Shown here: positions 52,886 through 61,725 of the stretch, one piece after another | Layout: the number at the start of each line of letters is the position of its first letter | How positions within the stretch are numbered: position 1 is the stretch's first letter | Source of the DNA: Candidatus Zixiibacteriota bacterium | Lineage (GTDB): Bacteria; Zixibacteria; MSB-5A5; WJJR01; JAJRUJ01 | DNA length: 64,000 bases | Reading direction: 5' to 3' | Assembly (NCBI GenBank): GCA_020051695.1 | Contig: JAGVQM010000041.1 | Location: 1 to 64,000, forward strand | Made by a program: the position numbers and the translations under genes | Notes under the pieces: model-generated | Databases searched by the model: none | What the model was told of the DNA's origin: nothing | What the model saw: the letters and a program-made list of their open reading frames with translations, nothing else

Positions 52886-53617
52886 ATGGCAGGTAAAACA
52901 AAAACTTATGATATCCTCGCCATCGGCGCGCACCCGGATGATGTCGAAGTCGGCGCGGGGGGTGTGTTGATCCGGATGAAAGACATGGGGTATTCGACCG
53001 GGATCGTGTATCTCACGCAGGGTGAGATGGGCACCGGCGGGACCGCCGCGCTCCGCAAAAAAGAAGCCGCTGAAGCCGCGCGGATTATGGGCGCCGACCT
53101 GCTGGAGCGGCATGACCTCGGCGACACGAAGGTCTTTGATACTCCGCAAAGCCGCGCACTGGTTGCCCGAGCGTTGCGCAAGTACCGGCCTAAAATTGTC
53201 CTGGCCCCGCACTGGGACGGCCATTCCGGGAAACGACAGTCCCATGCCGATCATATTGCCACGGGACGGGTTGTCTTGAACGCGGCTAATCTCTGCCGCT
53301 TGAAAAAATTCGATCCTCGTTCGGCGCCGCACGAAGTGTTGTCGATTTTCCACTATTTCCTTCCGGTCGGTGCGCCCCCGACTTTTGTCGTCGATATCAC
53401 GCCATACTATGATCGCTGGGTGGCGGCGCTGAAAGCACACCGTTCGCAGTTTCTGAATCCGAAAAAATCCCGCGATTATTTGTGGACGCTGGAGACCCTG
53501 GCCCGGTCGTTTGGGGCCTTGATCGGGGTCAAATACGCCCAGGGGTTTGTCTCCTCCAGCCCGATGCACGTGGGTGACTTGTTTGCCGTCACCGGTCCGT
53601 TGCCCCGGACAGTGTAA
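52886..53617 (+). CDS. bshB1: PIG-L/LmbE deacetylase, BshB1-like (bacillithiol pathway)
   Basis: A 243-residue zinc N-acetylglucosaminylmalate deacetylase candidate. IGAHPDDVEVGAGG has the AHPDDXE zinc motif; LTQGEMGTGGT, EAARIMGADLLERHDLGD and HWDGHSGKRQSHADHIATGR (second His ligands) are as in BshB1, and MHVGDLFAVTGPL is the usual end. The enzyme frees the glucosamine amine before cysteine addition by BshC. No bshA or bshC lies nearby. Start ATG 52886 behind AAAGGGAG. Assignment to BshB1 over other PIG-L enzymes rests on the overall fit. Confidence 0.85.
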   Translation: MAGKTKTYDILAIGAHPDDVEVGAGGVLIRMKDMGYSTGIVYLTQGEMGTGGTAALRKKEAAEAARIMGADLLERHDLGDTKVFDTPQSRALVARALRKYRPKIVLAPHWDGHSGKRQSHADHIATGRVVLNAANLCRLKKFDPRSAPHEVLSIFHYFLPVGAPPTFVVDITPYYDRWVAALKAHRSQFLNPKKSRDYLWTLETLARSFGALIGVKYAQGFVSSSPMHVGDLFAVTGPLPRTV

Positions 53618-53775
53618 CATCTCTGCTGGCCGGGTTTTGAAAAAACTGTCATTTTGGCCGAGTTGCCATATTTCTGCCATATCTTCCACGTATAAGAATA
53701 TCAAGAGCAACGAAGCCCCGCGATTTGTGTATTATATTGCGGATGGCGCGGAAATAACGTACTGGAGCAGGACAT

Positions 53776-55047
53776 ATGAAAAAAATCATTTTTTGGTTAT
53801 GTGTGGTCATTGTGGCCGCCGCCGCCGGCTGGTGGTATTTCAGTCCCAGTGGCGATACCGCGGCCTCCCCCTCGGGCATCGTTCGGACCGGTGTGGCGAC
53901 GCGCGGTGACCTGACCGTTTCGATTTCCGCGGTAGGCGCCGTGGAACCGATACAGGATGTGGAAATTAAATCCAAGGCCTCCGGCGAAATCATCAAATTG
54001 ACTGCCGCTGAAGGCGATTTTGTTCATAAAGGCGACCTGCTGGTCCGGCTTGACCCGACGACTGTGCAAAACACATATGATCAAGCCCAGGCCGATTTTA
54101 ATGTTGCGCAAATCACGCTCGAACAGCGCAAAAAAGAACTGAAACGCCAGCAGGACCTGCTGGATAAGAAACTGATTTCCGAGAGTGATTATGATGCTGC
54201 GCGTCTGGCTTTCGAACAGGCCAATTCCCAGTTTGTCCAGGTGCGGGCGACTCTGTCGACTAGCTCCGAACAGCTTCAGGACACGGAAATCCGCTCCCCG
54301 ATCGACGGCTTGGTCCTGACCCGACAGGTCGAGGAAGGACAGATTATTTCCTCGGGGACCTCCTCGGTCACCGGCGGCACGCTGTTGTATCTTATCGCCG
54401 ATATGTCTCATGTGCATGTTATTGCCGACGTTGACGAAACCGATATCGGGCGTGTGCGTGCCGGGTTGGGGGCACGGGTTGTGGCCGATGCCTATCCCGA
54501 CAAGGAATTCGCCGGCGAAGTTACGCGGATCGCCCCCCTGGCCAAGGTGGAGCAGAATGTCACGATGTTCGAGGTCACAGTACTGGTCGACAACACCGAT
54601 GGCCTGCTCAAGGCGGGGATGAACGCCGATGTCGAAATGGTTATTGATGAAGCACTGGATGCGATATTGGTGCCGCTTCAAGCCGTACAGACTCGCCTGT
54701 CCGGCGCGGGGCCGGGGGCATCTTCACCCGGTAATGCGGGACGGCAGAGGGGCGACAGTGCAACTCCGAAACCGGCTGCTATGGCGCACGACGACAGTTT
54801 CCGGCCCATGAAGGGTTTGCCTGCCGGCGGATCGGTCAAGTATGTGGAAATCATCCGGGGCGGCGTGCCGGTCGAGCAGCCGGTCCGGGTGGGGCTGGCC
54901 AATCTGGATTATGTGCAGATTATCGACGGGGTCAATGCCGGTGATTCCTTGCAATGGTCGCTGACCTCCGGGGCGATGGCCGGCCGCGAACAATTCCGTG
55001 AGAACATGCGGGCACGAAGTGCCGTCCCCGGCATGAGTGGCAGGTAA
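53776..55047 (+). CDS. HlyD/MacA-type periplasmic adaptor
   Basis: A 423-residue membrane-fusion protein. N-terminal anchor (IIFWLCVVIVAAAAGWWYF); lipoyl half-motifs VEIKSKASGEIIKLTAAEGDFVHKGDLLVRLDP and DTEIRSPIDGLVLTRQVEEGQII around a coiled-coil hairpin (residues about 90-155, QITLEQRKKELKRQQDLL); beta-barrel ADMSHVHVIADVDETDIGRVRAG; and a Gly/Pro-rich insert near 310-335 before the membrane-proximal domain. It links an inner-membrane ABC permease to an outer-membrane channel. The permease gene follows with overlapping open frames. Confidence 0.92.
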   Translation: MKKIIFWLCVVIVAAAAGWWYFSPSGDTAASPSGIVRTGVATRGDLTVSISAVGAVEPIQDVEIKSKASGEIIKLTAAEGDFVHKGDLLVRLDPTTVQNTYDQAQADFNVAQITLEQRKKELKRQQDLLDKKLISESDYDAARLAFEQANSQFVQVRATLSTSSEQLQDTEIRSPIDGLVLTRQVEEGQIISSGTSSVTGGTLLYLIADMSHVHVIADVDETDIGRVRAGLGARVVADAYPDKEFAGEVTRIAPLAKVEQNVTMFEVTVLVDNTDGLLKAGMNADVEMVIDEALDAILVPLQAVQTRLSGAGPGASSPGNAGRQRGDSATPKPAAMAHDDSFRPMKGLPAGGSVKYVEIIRGGVPVEQPVRVGLANLDYVQIIDGVNAGDSLQWSLTSGAMAGREQFRENMRARSAVPGMSGR

Positions 55048-55075
55048 GATCAACCATGATAGTGGCCGACAGACG

Positions 55076-56386
55076 ATGAGCACCAGGACCCGGCAGATCG
55101 AGACGCTCGGCGACCGGCAGAGAACCGGCCGCGCATTCGGCTCACTCGAGGGGATGCCCCGAGGGGGGATGCATCTTTTCGAAGGCATGGTTGTTGCCTT
55201 TACCTCACTACATGCCAATAAACTTCGGGCGTTATTGACCATGCTCGGGATCATCATCGGCACCGGCGCAGTCATTACGATGATTGCCCTGGGCAGCGGT
55301 GCGCGCAAGGCGGTGGAGGAACGTATCTCCCAGCTCGGCGCCGATTTGCTGTTTGTCCGCGCCGGCGCCAGCCGGGGCGGCCCGGTGCACATGGGCGAGG
55401 GTTCGTCGGTGCGCCTCACCGAAAAAGACACCCAGGCCATCGCTACGGAATGCCCCTCGGTGCTGGCCGTCGCCCCGGAATTAAATGGCTCGGCGCAGGC
55501 AAAATTCGGTAATAATAACTGGAACACCCGGATCCTTGGCACTTATCCCGAATATGAGTGGCTGCGCAATTCGCCGACGAAATACGGCAAGTATTTTACA
55601 CATGCGGATGACAACGTCCGGCGGCGGGTATGCCTCCTGGGTCCGACCGTCGCGGAAAACCTGTTCGGGAAAGATGTCAATCCCGTCGGCCAGACGATCA
55701 AAATCCGCAATATCAATTTCGAGGTGCTGGGGTTGCTGCAGGAGAAGGGCTCGGAGGGGTGGCGCAATTCGGACGACCAGATCATCATCCCCCTGCGCAC
55801 CATGCAAAAACGTATTACCGGTCAGGACAACGTTTCCTCGATCGACGTCCGCGCTGTCAATCAGGCCGCCATGGATCGCGCGACGATCGAAATCGAATCG
55901 CTGCTGCGCCGGCGGCATAAGCTGCAGACTGGGCAGGAAAACGATTTTAATATCATGTCGATGACCGACGTGACCTCGACCCTCGGCGAGACCACCGAAA
56001 CGTTCACCATGCTCCTGGCCTCCATCGCGCTGGTCTCCCTGATCGTAGGCGGGATCGGGATTATGAATATCATGCTCGTGTCGGTGACCGAACGCACGCG
56101 CGAAATCGGTGTGCGCAAAGCGGTCGGCGGCCGCAGCCGCGACATTCTGCTCCAATTCCTCATCGAATCGATTACTCTGGCCATCGGCGGCGGCATCCTG
56201 GGCATTGCCGCCGGAGTGGGCGGCGCATATGCGCTGGCCTATTTCGCCGGCTGGAACACCCTGATTTCGCCCACGGCTGTTGCGCTGGCGTTCGGGTTTT
56301 CCTTCGCCGTGGGCGTGTTTTTCGGTTTCTACCCCGCCCGCAAGGCCTCGAGACTCGATCCAATCGAGGCCCTGCGTTACGAATAA
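55076..56386 (+). CDS. MacB-type FtsX-family ABC permease
   Basis: Up to 436 residues; ATGs at 55076 and 55169 (MHLFEGMVVAFTSLHANKLRALLTMLGIIIGTGAVI, the family start) are both possible. One N-terminal helix, a MacB periplasmic core domain (residues about 75-290: GADLLFVRAGASRGGP, VAPELNGSAQAKFGNNNW, LGPTVAENLFGKDVNPVGQTIKI), and three C-terminal helices with the FtsX block (SLIVGGIGIMNIMLVSVTERTREIGVRKAVG; YPARKASRLDPIEALRYE). It works with the MacA-like adaptor upstream. The ATP-binding subunit expected beside it is absent from this locus. Confidence 0.9.
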   Translation: MSTRTRQIETLGDRQRTGRAFGSLEGMPRGGMHLFEGMVVAFTSLHANKLRALLTMLGIIIGTGAVITMIALGSGARKAVEERISQLGADLLFVRAGASRGGPVHMGEGSSVRLTEKDTQAIATECPSVLAVAPELNGSAQAKFGNNNWNTRILGTYPEYEWLRNSPTKYGKYFTHADDNVRRRVCLLGPTVAENLFGKDVNPVGQTIKIRNINFEVLGLLQEKGSEGWRNSDDQIIIPLRTMQKRITGQDNVSSIDVRAVNQAAMDRATIEIESLLRRRHKLQTGQENDFNIMSMTDVTSTLGETTETFTMLLASIALVSLIVGGIGIMNIMLVSVTERTREIGVRKAVGGRSRDILLQFLIESITLAIGGGILGIAAGVGGAYALAYFAGWNTLISPTAVALAFGFSFAVGVFFGFYPARKASRLDPIEALRYE

Positions 56387-56469
56387 TCCACTTGTATAAA
56401 ATGAGTCCCGCTGTTAGTCTCGCTTGCTCCGGGCCATTGTCTGCCGTATGTTGCCGTCAACAGGAGCGG

Positions 56470-57450
56470 ATGGTGCAAGTATTTTACAGCAAAACTGCCG
56501 ACTTGCAGATATTGGCCGACTACAACATCGGCATTATCGGTTACGGTTCGCAGGGCCGGGCACAGGCCTTGAATATGCGGGATTCGGGGTTGATACCGCA
56601 GATCGGCCTGCCCTCGCGTTCGCGCACCCGTGATATCGCACGTGCTGATGGTTTTGCGGTGACCACCGCCCGGCGGCTCGTTCGCTCGTGTGATATCCTG
56701 TGTCTTCTGGCGCCCGACCATTTGCATGGCGACATTTTTGCTGCCGATCTTCGCGACAACCTGCGGCCGGGGCAGATGCTGGTGTTGGCCCATGCGGCCA
56801 GTGTTCATTTCGGCGCGGTCAGGCCGCCGGACACCATCGATATGGTATTGGTCGCCCCACTGGGGCCGGGCCGGCGGTTGCGCGAGTTGTTTCACAAAAA
56901 GCCGGGTGTGGCCTGTTTTTTTGCCGTGCATCATAATGCGACCGGACATGCGCAACAAGTTGGGCTGGCGCTGGCCAAAGCCATTGGTTGCCTGAACACC
57001 GGGGCGATCGAAACGACGTTTGCGGAAGAGGCGGTCGGCGATTTGTTCGGCGAACAAACCGTCCTGTGCGGCGGCCTGGCGCGGTTGATCAAATTCGGTT
57101 TTGATACCCTGGCCGATCACGGGCTTTCCCCGGAAAAGGCTTACCTCGAATGCGTCTATCAACTCGATTTGATCATTGATTTGATCAAGACCGGCGGCAT
57201 CGCCGGGATGTTGGACAAAATTTCGCGGACCGCGGCGCTCGGCGCAGTACAAAACGGCCCGGCGGTGCTCGATGATCGGCTGCGGAAAAACTTTGAACTG
57301 ATTTACCGGGAGATCGAAACCGGCCGCTTTTTTACCGAGTTGGTTCATCAGGCAACTGATCAGCGCATTGATGCATCACATTTGACCGATGACCGTTTTG
57401 AAAAAGCCGCACGACAGGTGGGCCGGCTGTTGGGGGACAGGGACGAGTGA
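56470..57450 (+). CDS. Divergent ketol-acid reductoisomerase (IlvC) homologue
   Basis: A 326-residue protein colinear with short-form KARI. NADPH loop GYGSQGRAQALN (24-35); LVLAHAASVHFG (His108 kept); VAPLGPGRRLR, where position 131 is Leu instead of the conserved Lys; IETTFAEEAVGDLFGEQTVLCGG with Asp191 and Glu195 kept; AYLECVYQLDLIIDL, where Glu227 is kept but the second conserved Glu (HELK position, 231) is Gln. IleRS-independent branched-chain genes (ilvB, ilvD, leu) are absent nearby. The changes make normal acetolactate reduction doubtful. Start ATG 56470 behind AGGAG; the GTGA overlap links it to the next gene. Confidence 0.75.
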   Translation: MVQVFYSKTADLQILADYNIGIIGYGSQGRAQALNMRDSGLIPQIGLPSRSRTRDIARADGFAVTTARRLVRSCDILCLLAPDHLHGDIFAADLRDNLRPGQMLVLAHAASVHFGAVRPPDTIDMVLVAPLGPGRRLRELFHKKPGVACFFAVHHNATGHAQQVGLALAKAIGCLNTGAIETTFAEEAVGDLFGEQTVLCGGLARLIKFGFDTLADHGLSPEKAYLECVYQLDLIIDLIKTGGIAGMLDKISRTAALGAVQNGPAVLDDRLRKNFELIYREIETGRFFTELVHQATDQRIDASHLTDDRFEKAARQVGRLLGDRDE

Positions 57451-58595
57451 GAAACGTATGGCATAACCCCTGCGCCTGCCGCAAGCCGGTTTCCGTCCTT
57501 CGTCCGCCGCGGCGGACGAAGAAAAGAAACCCGACAATCGTTCTCCCATCAATTGTCTTATTGTGTTTTCTAAGCATCGTGTCTGGTCCGAACGCCGTTG
57601 CGGCAATGGACGCCGAGCGTTTCCCCTCGATGTATGCCGATTCGGGGTTAAAACATACAATCCTGACCGGTATCGATCTGACTATCCGTGAAAAGTATGC
57701 CTCTGCCGACAGTGTTTTTGCTGCTATCTCAGACCAGCATCCCTTCAGCCCGATCGGCCCGTTGTTCCGCGCGGCGGCATTGCAAACGAAGATGATCGAC
57801 CGTGAAGACGACCGGCCCTGGCCGCAACTGAAAGTCATGATCGATGAGGCGATCCAAAAGTCCGAGAACTGGAAAAATGCCGAACCCGGCAACCCCGAAC
57901 CATACTTTATCCAGGGTGGGGCCTATGGCTACTGGGCGGTGCATGAATCGCACTGGGGCAGCTGGTTTGCCGCGTTGAAAACCGGCTTGAAAGCGGCCAA
58001 CCGTTTCAAGCATGCCGTCGAACTTGATCCGACCTTCATCGATGCCTACCTCGGGCTGGGCAGTTATCAGTACTGGAAATCAGCCAAAACGACTTTCATC
58101 AATTGGCTGCCCATCGTCTCCGATGACCGTGAGAAAGGGATCAACAACCTGCAGCGGGCCGTCGACAAGGGGACCCTCGTACAACAAACTGCGGCGACAG
58201 CGCTGATTTGGACGCTGATCGATTTCGGTTTGCCGGCCAAAGCGCTGGCGATTGCCCAACGGCTGCACGAGGAATACCCGGAGTCTAAAGTTTTCCTCTG
58301 GGGTATGGGATTGTCGTCGTTTGCGGCGTATCGCTGGACGGAATGTATCGAGGTGTTCGATACTCTGGAAGCGCGGATCATCCTTGAAGGCCCCGGAAAT
58401 TATTTCAATGTGATTGAATGTGCCTGCTACAAGGCCGAGGCGGCATACAACGCCGGTGATTACGATCGTTGCCGCGCCGAATGCCGCCGCGCGTTTGAGT
58501 ATCTCCCGTCCCGGGAAATCGAGGAACGGTTGCAGGACAAGCTCTCTGCGTTGGAAAAACGTTACCACGATTTGGAAAAACGAGCAGGGAAATAA
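57447..58595 (+). CDS. Exported TPR-like protein, function unknown
   Basis: A 382-residue protein from GTG 57447, which overlaps the previous stop (GTGA). A basic start (RPPRRTKKR) precedes a signal-like helix (IVLPSIVLLCFLSIVSGPNAVAA). The mature part is helical with TPR-like pairs: FKHAVELDPTFIDAYLGLGSYQYW, ALAIAQRLHEEYPESKVFLWGMGL, AEAAYNAGDYDRCRAECRRAFEYLP. A tryptophan-rich stretch (GAYGYWAVHESHWGSWFAALKTGLKAANR) is distinctive. Probably periplasmic. Co-transcription with a KARI-like gene is odd and gives no clue to function. Confidence 0.75.
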   Translation: MRNVWHNPCACRKPVSVLRPPRRTKKRNPTIVLPSIVLLCFLSIVSGPNAVAAMDAERFPSMYADSGLKHTILTGIDLTIREKYASADSVFAAISDQHPFSPIGPLFRAAALQTKMIDREDDRPWPQLKVMIDEAIQKSENWKNAEPGNPEPYFIQGGAYGYWAVHESHWGSWFAALKTGLKAANRFKHAVELDPTFIDAYLGLGSYQYWKSAKTTFINWLPIVSDDREKGINNLQRAVDKGTLVQQTAATALIWTLIDFGLPAKALAIAQRLHEEYPESKVFLWGMGLSSFAAYRWTECIEVFDTLEARIILEGPGNYFNVIECACYKAEAAYNAGDYDRCRAECRRAFEYLPSREIEERLQDKLSALEKRYHDLEKRAGK

Positions 58596-58655
58596 TCTGC
58601 GTAAGCGGCTCGTTGGTCCCCTTAGGTATATCAGTAAATGAAGGAGAATGATAAC

Positions 58656-59588
58656 ATGAGTACCGGCGCACATATCCTGCAGGCCATTGGCAACACTTCG
58701 TTAGTGCAACTGCGCAGAGTCGTTCCACCCGGTTCTGCGAGAGTTTTCGTGAAACTCGAATGGGAAAATCCGACCGGCAGCATGAAAGATCGAGCGGCTC
58801 AGGCGATGATATCAAAGGCGGAGGAGGACGGCCGCCTTCGCCCTGGGGATACCATCGTCGAGTATACGGGTGGCAGCACCGGCATCTCCCTGGCCCTGGT
58901 TTGCGTGGCGAAGGGATATCGCCTTCATATCGTCACTTCCGATGCATTTAGCCGGGATAAGTTGAATCAGATGTCGGCTTTCGGCGCGGAACTTACCCTG
59001 GTTCGCAGTGAGGGCGGCCGCACGACCAAAAAGCTAATTCAGGACATGATTGCTGCCGCCGGAGAATTCAGCCGGGAGCCGCATACCTATTGGACCGACC
59101 AACTCAACAATCATGACAGTATCGCCGGATACTACCGGCTGGCCGACGAAATCAAGGAGCAGACCGATGGAAAACTCGATGCGTTTGTTCAAAGTGTCGG
59201 TACCGCGGCCTCGTTGAGAGGTGTGGCGAGTGTGCTGAAGCGTTACAATTCCCGGCTTAAGATCGTTGCCGTCGAACCGGCCGAATCCGCCGTGTTGTCG
59301 GGCGGCCAGCCCGGATCGCACAAAATTGAAGGTGTCGGTATCGGTTACACTCCGCCTCTTTGGGAACCAAATCTGGTGGACGAGATTATTGCGGTGACAA
59401 CAACCGACGCCAAGACGATGGCGCGGCGCCTGGCCCGGGAAGAGGGTCTTTTTGCCGGCACATCCTCCGGGGCAAATGTCGTCGCCGCCCTGCGCGTGGC
59501 GGAGCATCTTGGACCGGAAGCCGGGGTCGTCACCTTAATGGTTGATTCCGGCTTGAAATACCTTAGTACGGATGTCTTTCAAGCGTAG
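58656..59588 (+). CDS. Cysteine-synthase-family PLP enzyme
   Basis: A 310-residue fold-type II PLP enzyme. IGNTSLVQLRRV; ENPTGSMKDRAA with Lys44 as the PLP lysine; EYTGGSTGISLALVC as the carboxylate loop; VGTAASLRGVASVLK as the phosphate loop (usually GTGGTI.G); GVGIGYTPPLWEPNLVDEI; and GLFAGTSSGANVVAAL. Start ATG 58656 behind AAGGAGAATG. Closest to O-acetylserine sulfhydrylase/CBS-like enzymes, but the loop sequences differ from CysK (TSGNTG is TGGSTG, GTGGT is GTAAS), so another beta-replacement or a threonine-type reaction is possible. Confidence 0.85.
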   Translation: MSTGAHILQAIGNTSLVQLRRVVPPGSARVFVKLEWENPTGSMKDRAAQAMISKAEEDGRLRPGDTIVEYTGGSTGISLALVCVAKGYRLHIVTSDAFSRDKLNQMSAFGAELTLVRSEGGRTTKKLIQDMIAAAGEFSREPHTYWTDQLNNHDSIAGYYRLADEIKEQTDGKLDAFVQSVGTAASLRGVASVLKRYNSRLKIVAVEPAESAVLSGGQPGSHKIEGVGIGYTPPLWEPNLVDEIIAVTTTDAKTMARRLAREEGLFAGTSSGANVVAALRVAEHLGPEAGVVTLMVDSGLKYLSTDVFQA

Positions 59589-59594
59589 CGTAAA

Positions 59595-59678
59595 GCAGGG
59601 CAGGATTCGAGCGCAGCGAAGTGATCCTGCCAACGGTCGCCCGAAAAGCGGCAGGACCGCTGAAGGGTCCTGCCCTAC
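59595..59678. repeat. Interspersed ~85-bp palindromic repeat, copy 2
   Basis: Runs from GCAGGGCAGGA to TCCTGCCCTAC with the same internal blocks as copy 1 (48444-48528): CGAGCGCAGCGAAGTGATCC, CCTGCCAACGG, and GGCAGGACCGCTGAAGGGTCC. Both copies lie directly in intergenic DNA in the same orientation. The last bases lie 25 bp from the end of the nucleosidase gene. Confidence 0.85.
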
Positions 59679-59702
59679 GAGAATATATCGAGAAGATTCC
59701 CC

Positions 59703-60572
59703 CTACGGATGCTCAAACCTCCGCTCATGCAGCATCCGGAAAAACGACGTTACCACCGCCGCCGAGTTGTCCGCGGCGATCTGGAAAAAATCCCGCAGTT
59801 CAGTGCTTGCGGTGGCCGAACCCGAGCCGCCGGCCAAATCGGAATTCGAACGGATAATCACACACGGCACCCCGTTGGCGATCGCAGTTTGCAGCACCGC
59901 CGCCGATTCCATATCGGTAATCTCGGCGTCAAAGGTTGCCGCCAGCCATTGCCGTTTCTCCACCTGGTCGATAAACTGGTTGCCGGTGACCCCAACTCCG
60001 CCGCAATGGATCTGCACGATCCGATCAACGATCGGCTGCAGGTCTTCCGCCGCCTTATATGCCGCCTGGCCCACCCAGTCGAATAATTGCGAATCGACCG
60101 GCAAATCGAACGCCGGAATAAATACCGAATCGCCGCGCCGTCCAATCCCCAGCGAATCAGGGAGAAAACCCTGCGCGCCGATGTACCCGAAATCATGCGT
60201 AATCCAACGTTCGGGGATCACGATATCGCCGATTTTGTTTCTTTCGGCGATCCCCCCGCAGATGCCGGTAAACAGCACCCCCCGCACCGGGTAGTGATCG
60301 AGCACATATTGCAGGGTAATCGCAGCGTTGGTCGTGCCGATCCCCGACCCGGCCAGGATGACCGACTCACCCTCCAGATACCCCGTGGCGATTGCCCGCC
60401 CCGCCCAGGGCACATACGACACCTCGGTCATGCGTGTCCGCAGAAGCTGCCCCTCATCGGCAAACGCATACAATACGACCCAGCGGGCCTTTGGCCCGCC
60501 GGCGCAGGAAAAAATTCCGGCCAGCAGGGTTGCCAGCACGGCCGAATACAGCAGTCGTTTTGTCAAATTCAT
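59703..60572 (-). CDS. Lipoprotein of the MTA/SAH nucleosidase (nucleoside phosphorylase) superfamily
   Basis: A 289-residue protein; the second of two ATGs (60572) has AAAGGAG at proper spacing. Signal with lipobox (LLAGIFSC), so it is exported and lipid-anchored, unlike the usual cytosolic enzyme. The fold is clear: [95 protein letters not shown] with the catalytic Asp in SNSDLAGG. It would cleave extracytoplasmic nucleosides or thioadenosines; substrate unproven. Monocistronic, divergent from pdxS. Confidence 0.85.
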   Translation of the reverse strand: MNLTKRLLYSAVLATLLAGIFSCAGGPKARWVVLYAFADEGQLLRTRMTEVSYVPWAGRAIATGYLEGESVILAGSGIGTTNAAITLQYVLDHYPVRGVLFTGICGGIAERNKIGDIVIPERWITHDFGYIGAQGFLPDSLGIGRRGDSVFIPAFDLPVDSQLFDWVGQAAYKAAEDLQPIVDRIVQIHCGGVGVTGNQFIDQVEKRQWLAATFDAEITDMESAAVLQTAIANGVPCVIIRSNSDLAGGSGSATASTELRDFFQIAADNSAAVVTSFFRMLHERRFEHP

Positions 60573-60717
60573 CATCAGCTCCTTTTTTATCCGCCGCCCA
60601 AACTATAGTGCAAAGCCGGTGCGGTCAAATAGGATATGCGTTTTGCCGAATCAAACGTACAAATATCGGGTGGTAAGTCGCCCCGGTCCGGCTGGCGGAC
60701 CATGTACGGTAATTCCG

Positions 60718-60746
60718 TTGATTTTACCGTCACGGAACCGTACTAT
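60718..60746 (+). promoter_or_regulatory. Promoter candidate for pdxS-pdxT-lipA-ispG
   Basis: TTGATT (60718-60723), 17-bp spacer, TACTAT (60741-60746), placing transcription start about 25 bp before pdxS. Confidence 0.5.
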
Positions 60747-60777
60747 TTGTAGTTGGACGTTTTTGAGGGGAACAGCA

Positions 60778-61647
60778 ATGATAATGGATGAAGTAAAAAT
60801 AGGGTTGGCCGAGATGCTCAAAGGCGGGGTGATTATGGATGTCACCAACGCGGAGCAGGCCAAAATCGCCGAGGACGCCGGGGCGGTGGCGGTCATGGCG
60901 CTCGAACGGGTCCCGGCGGATATCCGCAAAGAAGGCGGCGTCGCGCGGATGGCCGACCCGCTGAAAATCGCGGAAATCCAGAAAGCAGTCACCATCCCGG
61001 TGATGGCCAAATGCCGGATCGGGCACTTTGCCGAGGCCCAGGTCCTTGAAGCCCTGGAAGTCGATTTTATCGATGAATCCGAAGTCCTCACGCCCGCCGA
61101 TGAAGCTAATCATGTCGATAAAGACAAATTCAAAGTCCCCTTTGTCTGCGGCTGCCGCAATCTGGGCGAGGCCCTGCGCCGGATCGGCGAGGGTGCGGCG
61201 CTGATCCGCACCAAAGGCGAGGCCGGTTCGGGAAATATTGTCGAGGCCGTACGGCACATGCGGATGGTGCAGGATGGGATCAAGCGGCTGACGATACTCC
61301 GTGACGAGCAACTGATGGCCGAAGCCAAAGAATTGCGCGCCCCGTACGATCTGGTCAAATGGGTCGCCGAAAACGGCAAACTTCCGGTGCCGAATTTTGC
61401 CGCCGGGGGGATTGCCACGCCGGCGGATGCGTCATTGATGATGCAGCTTGGCGCCGAGTCGGTCTTTGTCGGGTCGGGGATTTTCAAATCGGAAGACCCG
61501 GCGCCACGGGCCCGGGCGATCGTGCTGGCGACAACCCATTACCTCGATTTCAAAAAGATCGGTGAAATCTCCAAGGGGCTGGGTGAGGCCATGCGCGGCC
61601 TGGAAATCCGCGACATCCCGCAAGACCAGTTGTTACAGGTCCGTTGA
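60778..61647 (+). CDS. pdxS: Pyridoxal 5'-phosphate synthase, lyase subunit
   Basis: A 289-residue (beta/alpha)8 enzyme that builds PLP from ribose 5-phosphate, glyceraldehyde 3-phosphate and ammonia, in the DXP-independent pathway. Seen: [55 protein letters not shown] (Lys78 the first substrate lysine), [37 protein letters not shown] (second lysine) and [36 protein letters not shown]. Start ATG 60778 behind GAGGGG. Twelve PdxS with PdxT form the complex; pdxT follows. Confidence 0.97.
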   Translation: MIMDEVKIGLAEMLKGGVIMDVTNAEQAKIAEDAGAVAVMALERVPADIRKEGGVARMADPLKIAEIQKAVTIPVMAKCRIGHFAEAQVLEALEVDFIDESEVLTPADEANHVDKDKFKVPFVCGCRNLGEALRRIGEGAALIRTKGEAGSGNIVEAVRHMRMVQDGIKRLTILRDEQLMAEAKELRAPYDLVKWVAENGKLPVPNFAAGGIATPADASLMMQLGAESVFVGSGIFKSEDPAPRARAIVLATTHYLDFKKIGEISKGLGEAMRGLEIRDIPQDQLLQVR

Positions 61648-61680
61648 GGGGGCCGGCATAAAAGATATCTGACGATCTCG

Positions 61681-61702
61681 GGGGCGCAGCATGCTGCGCC
61701 CC
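61681..61702 (+). other. Perfect 22-bp palindrome between pdxS and pdxT
   Basis: GGGGCGCAGC-AT-GCTGCGCCCC. It can form a 10-bp stem in mRNA and has only a weak T-run after it, so it may lower pdxT expression relative to pdxS or protect the 3' end, not end transcription fully. It could also be a dispersed repeat. Confidence 0.5.
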
Positions 61703-61725
61703 TGCGTATTTGAGCGTAAAAGAAC

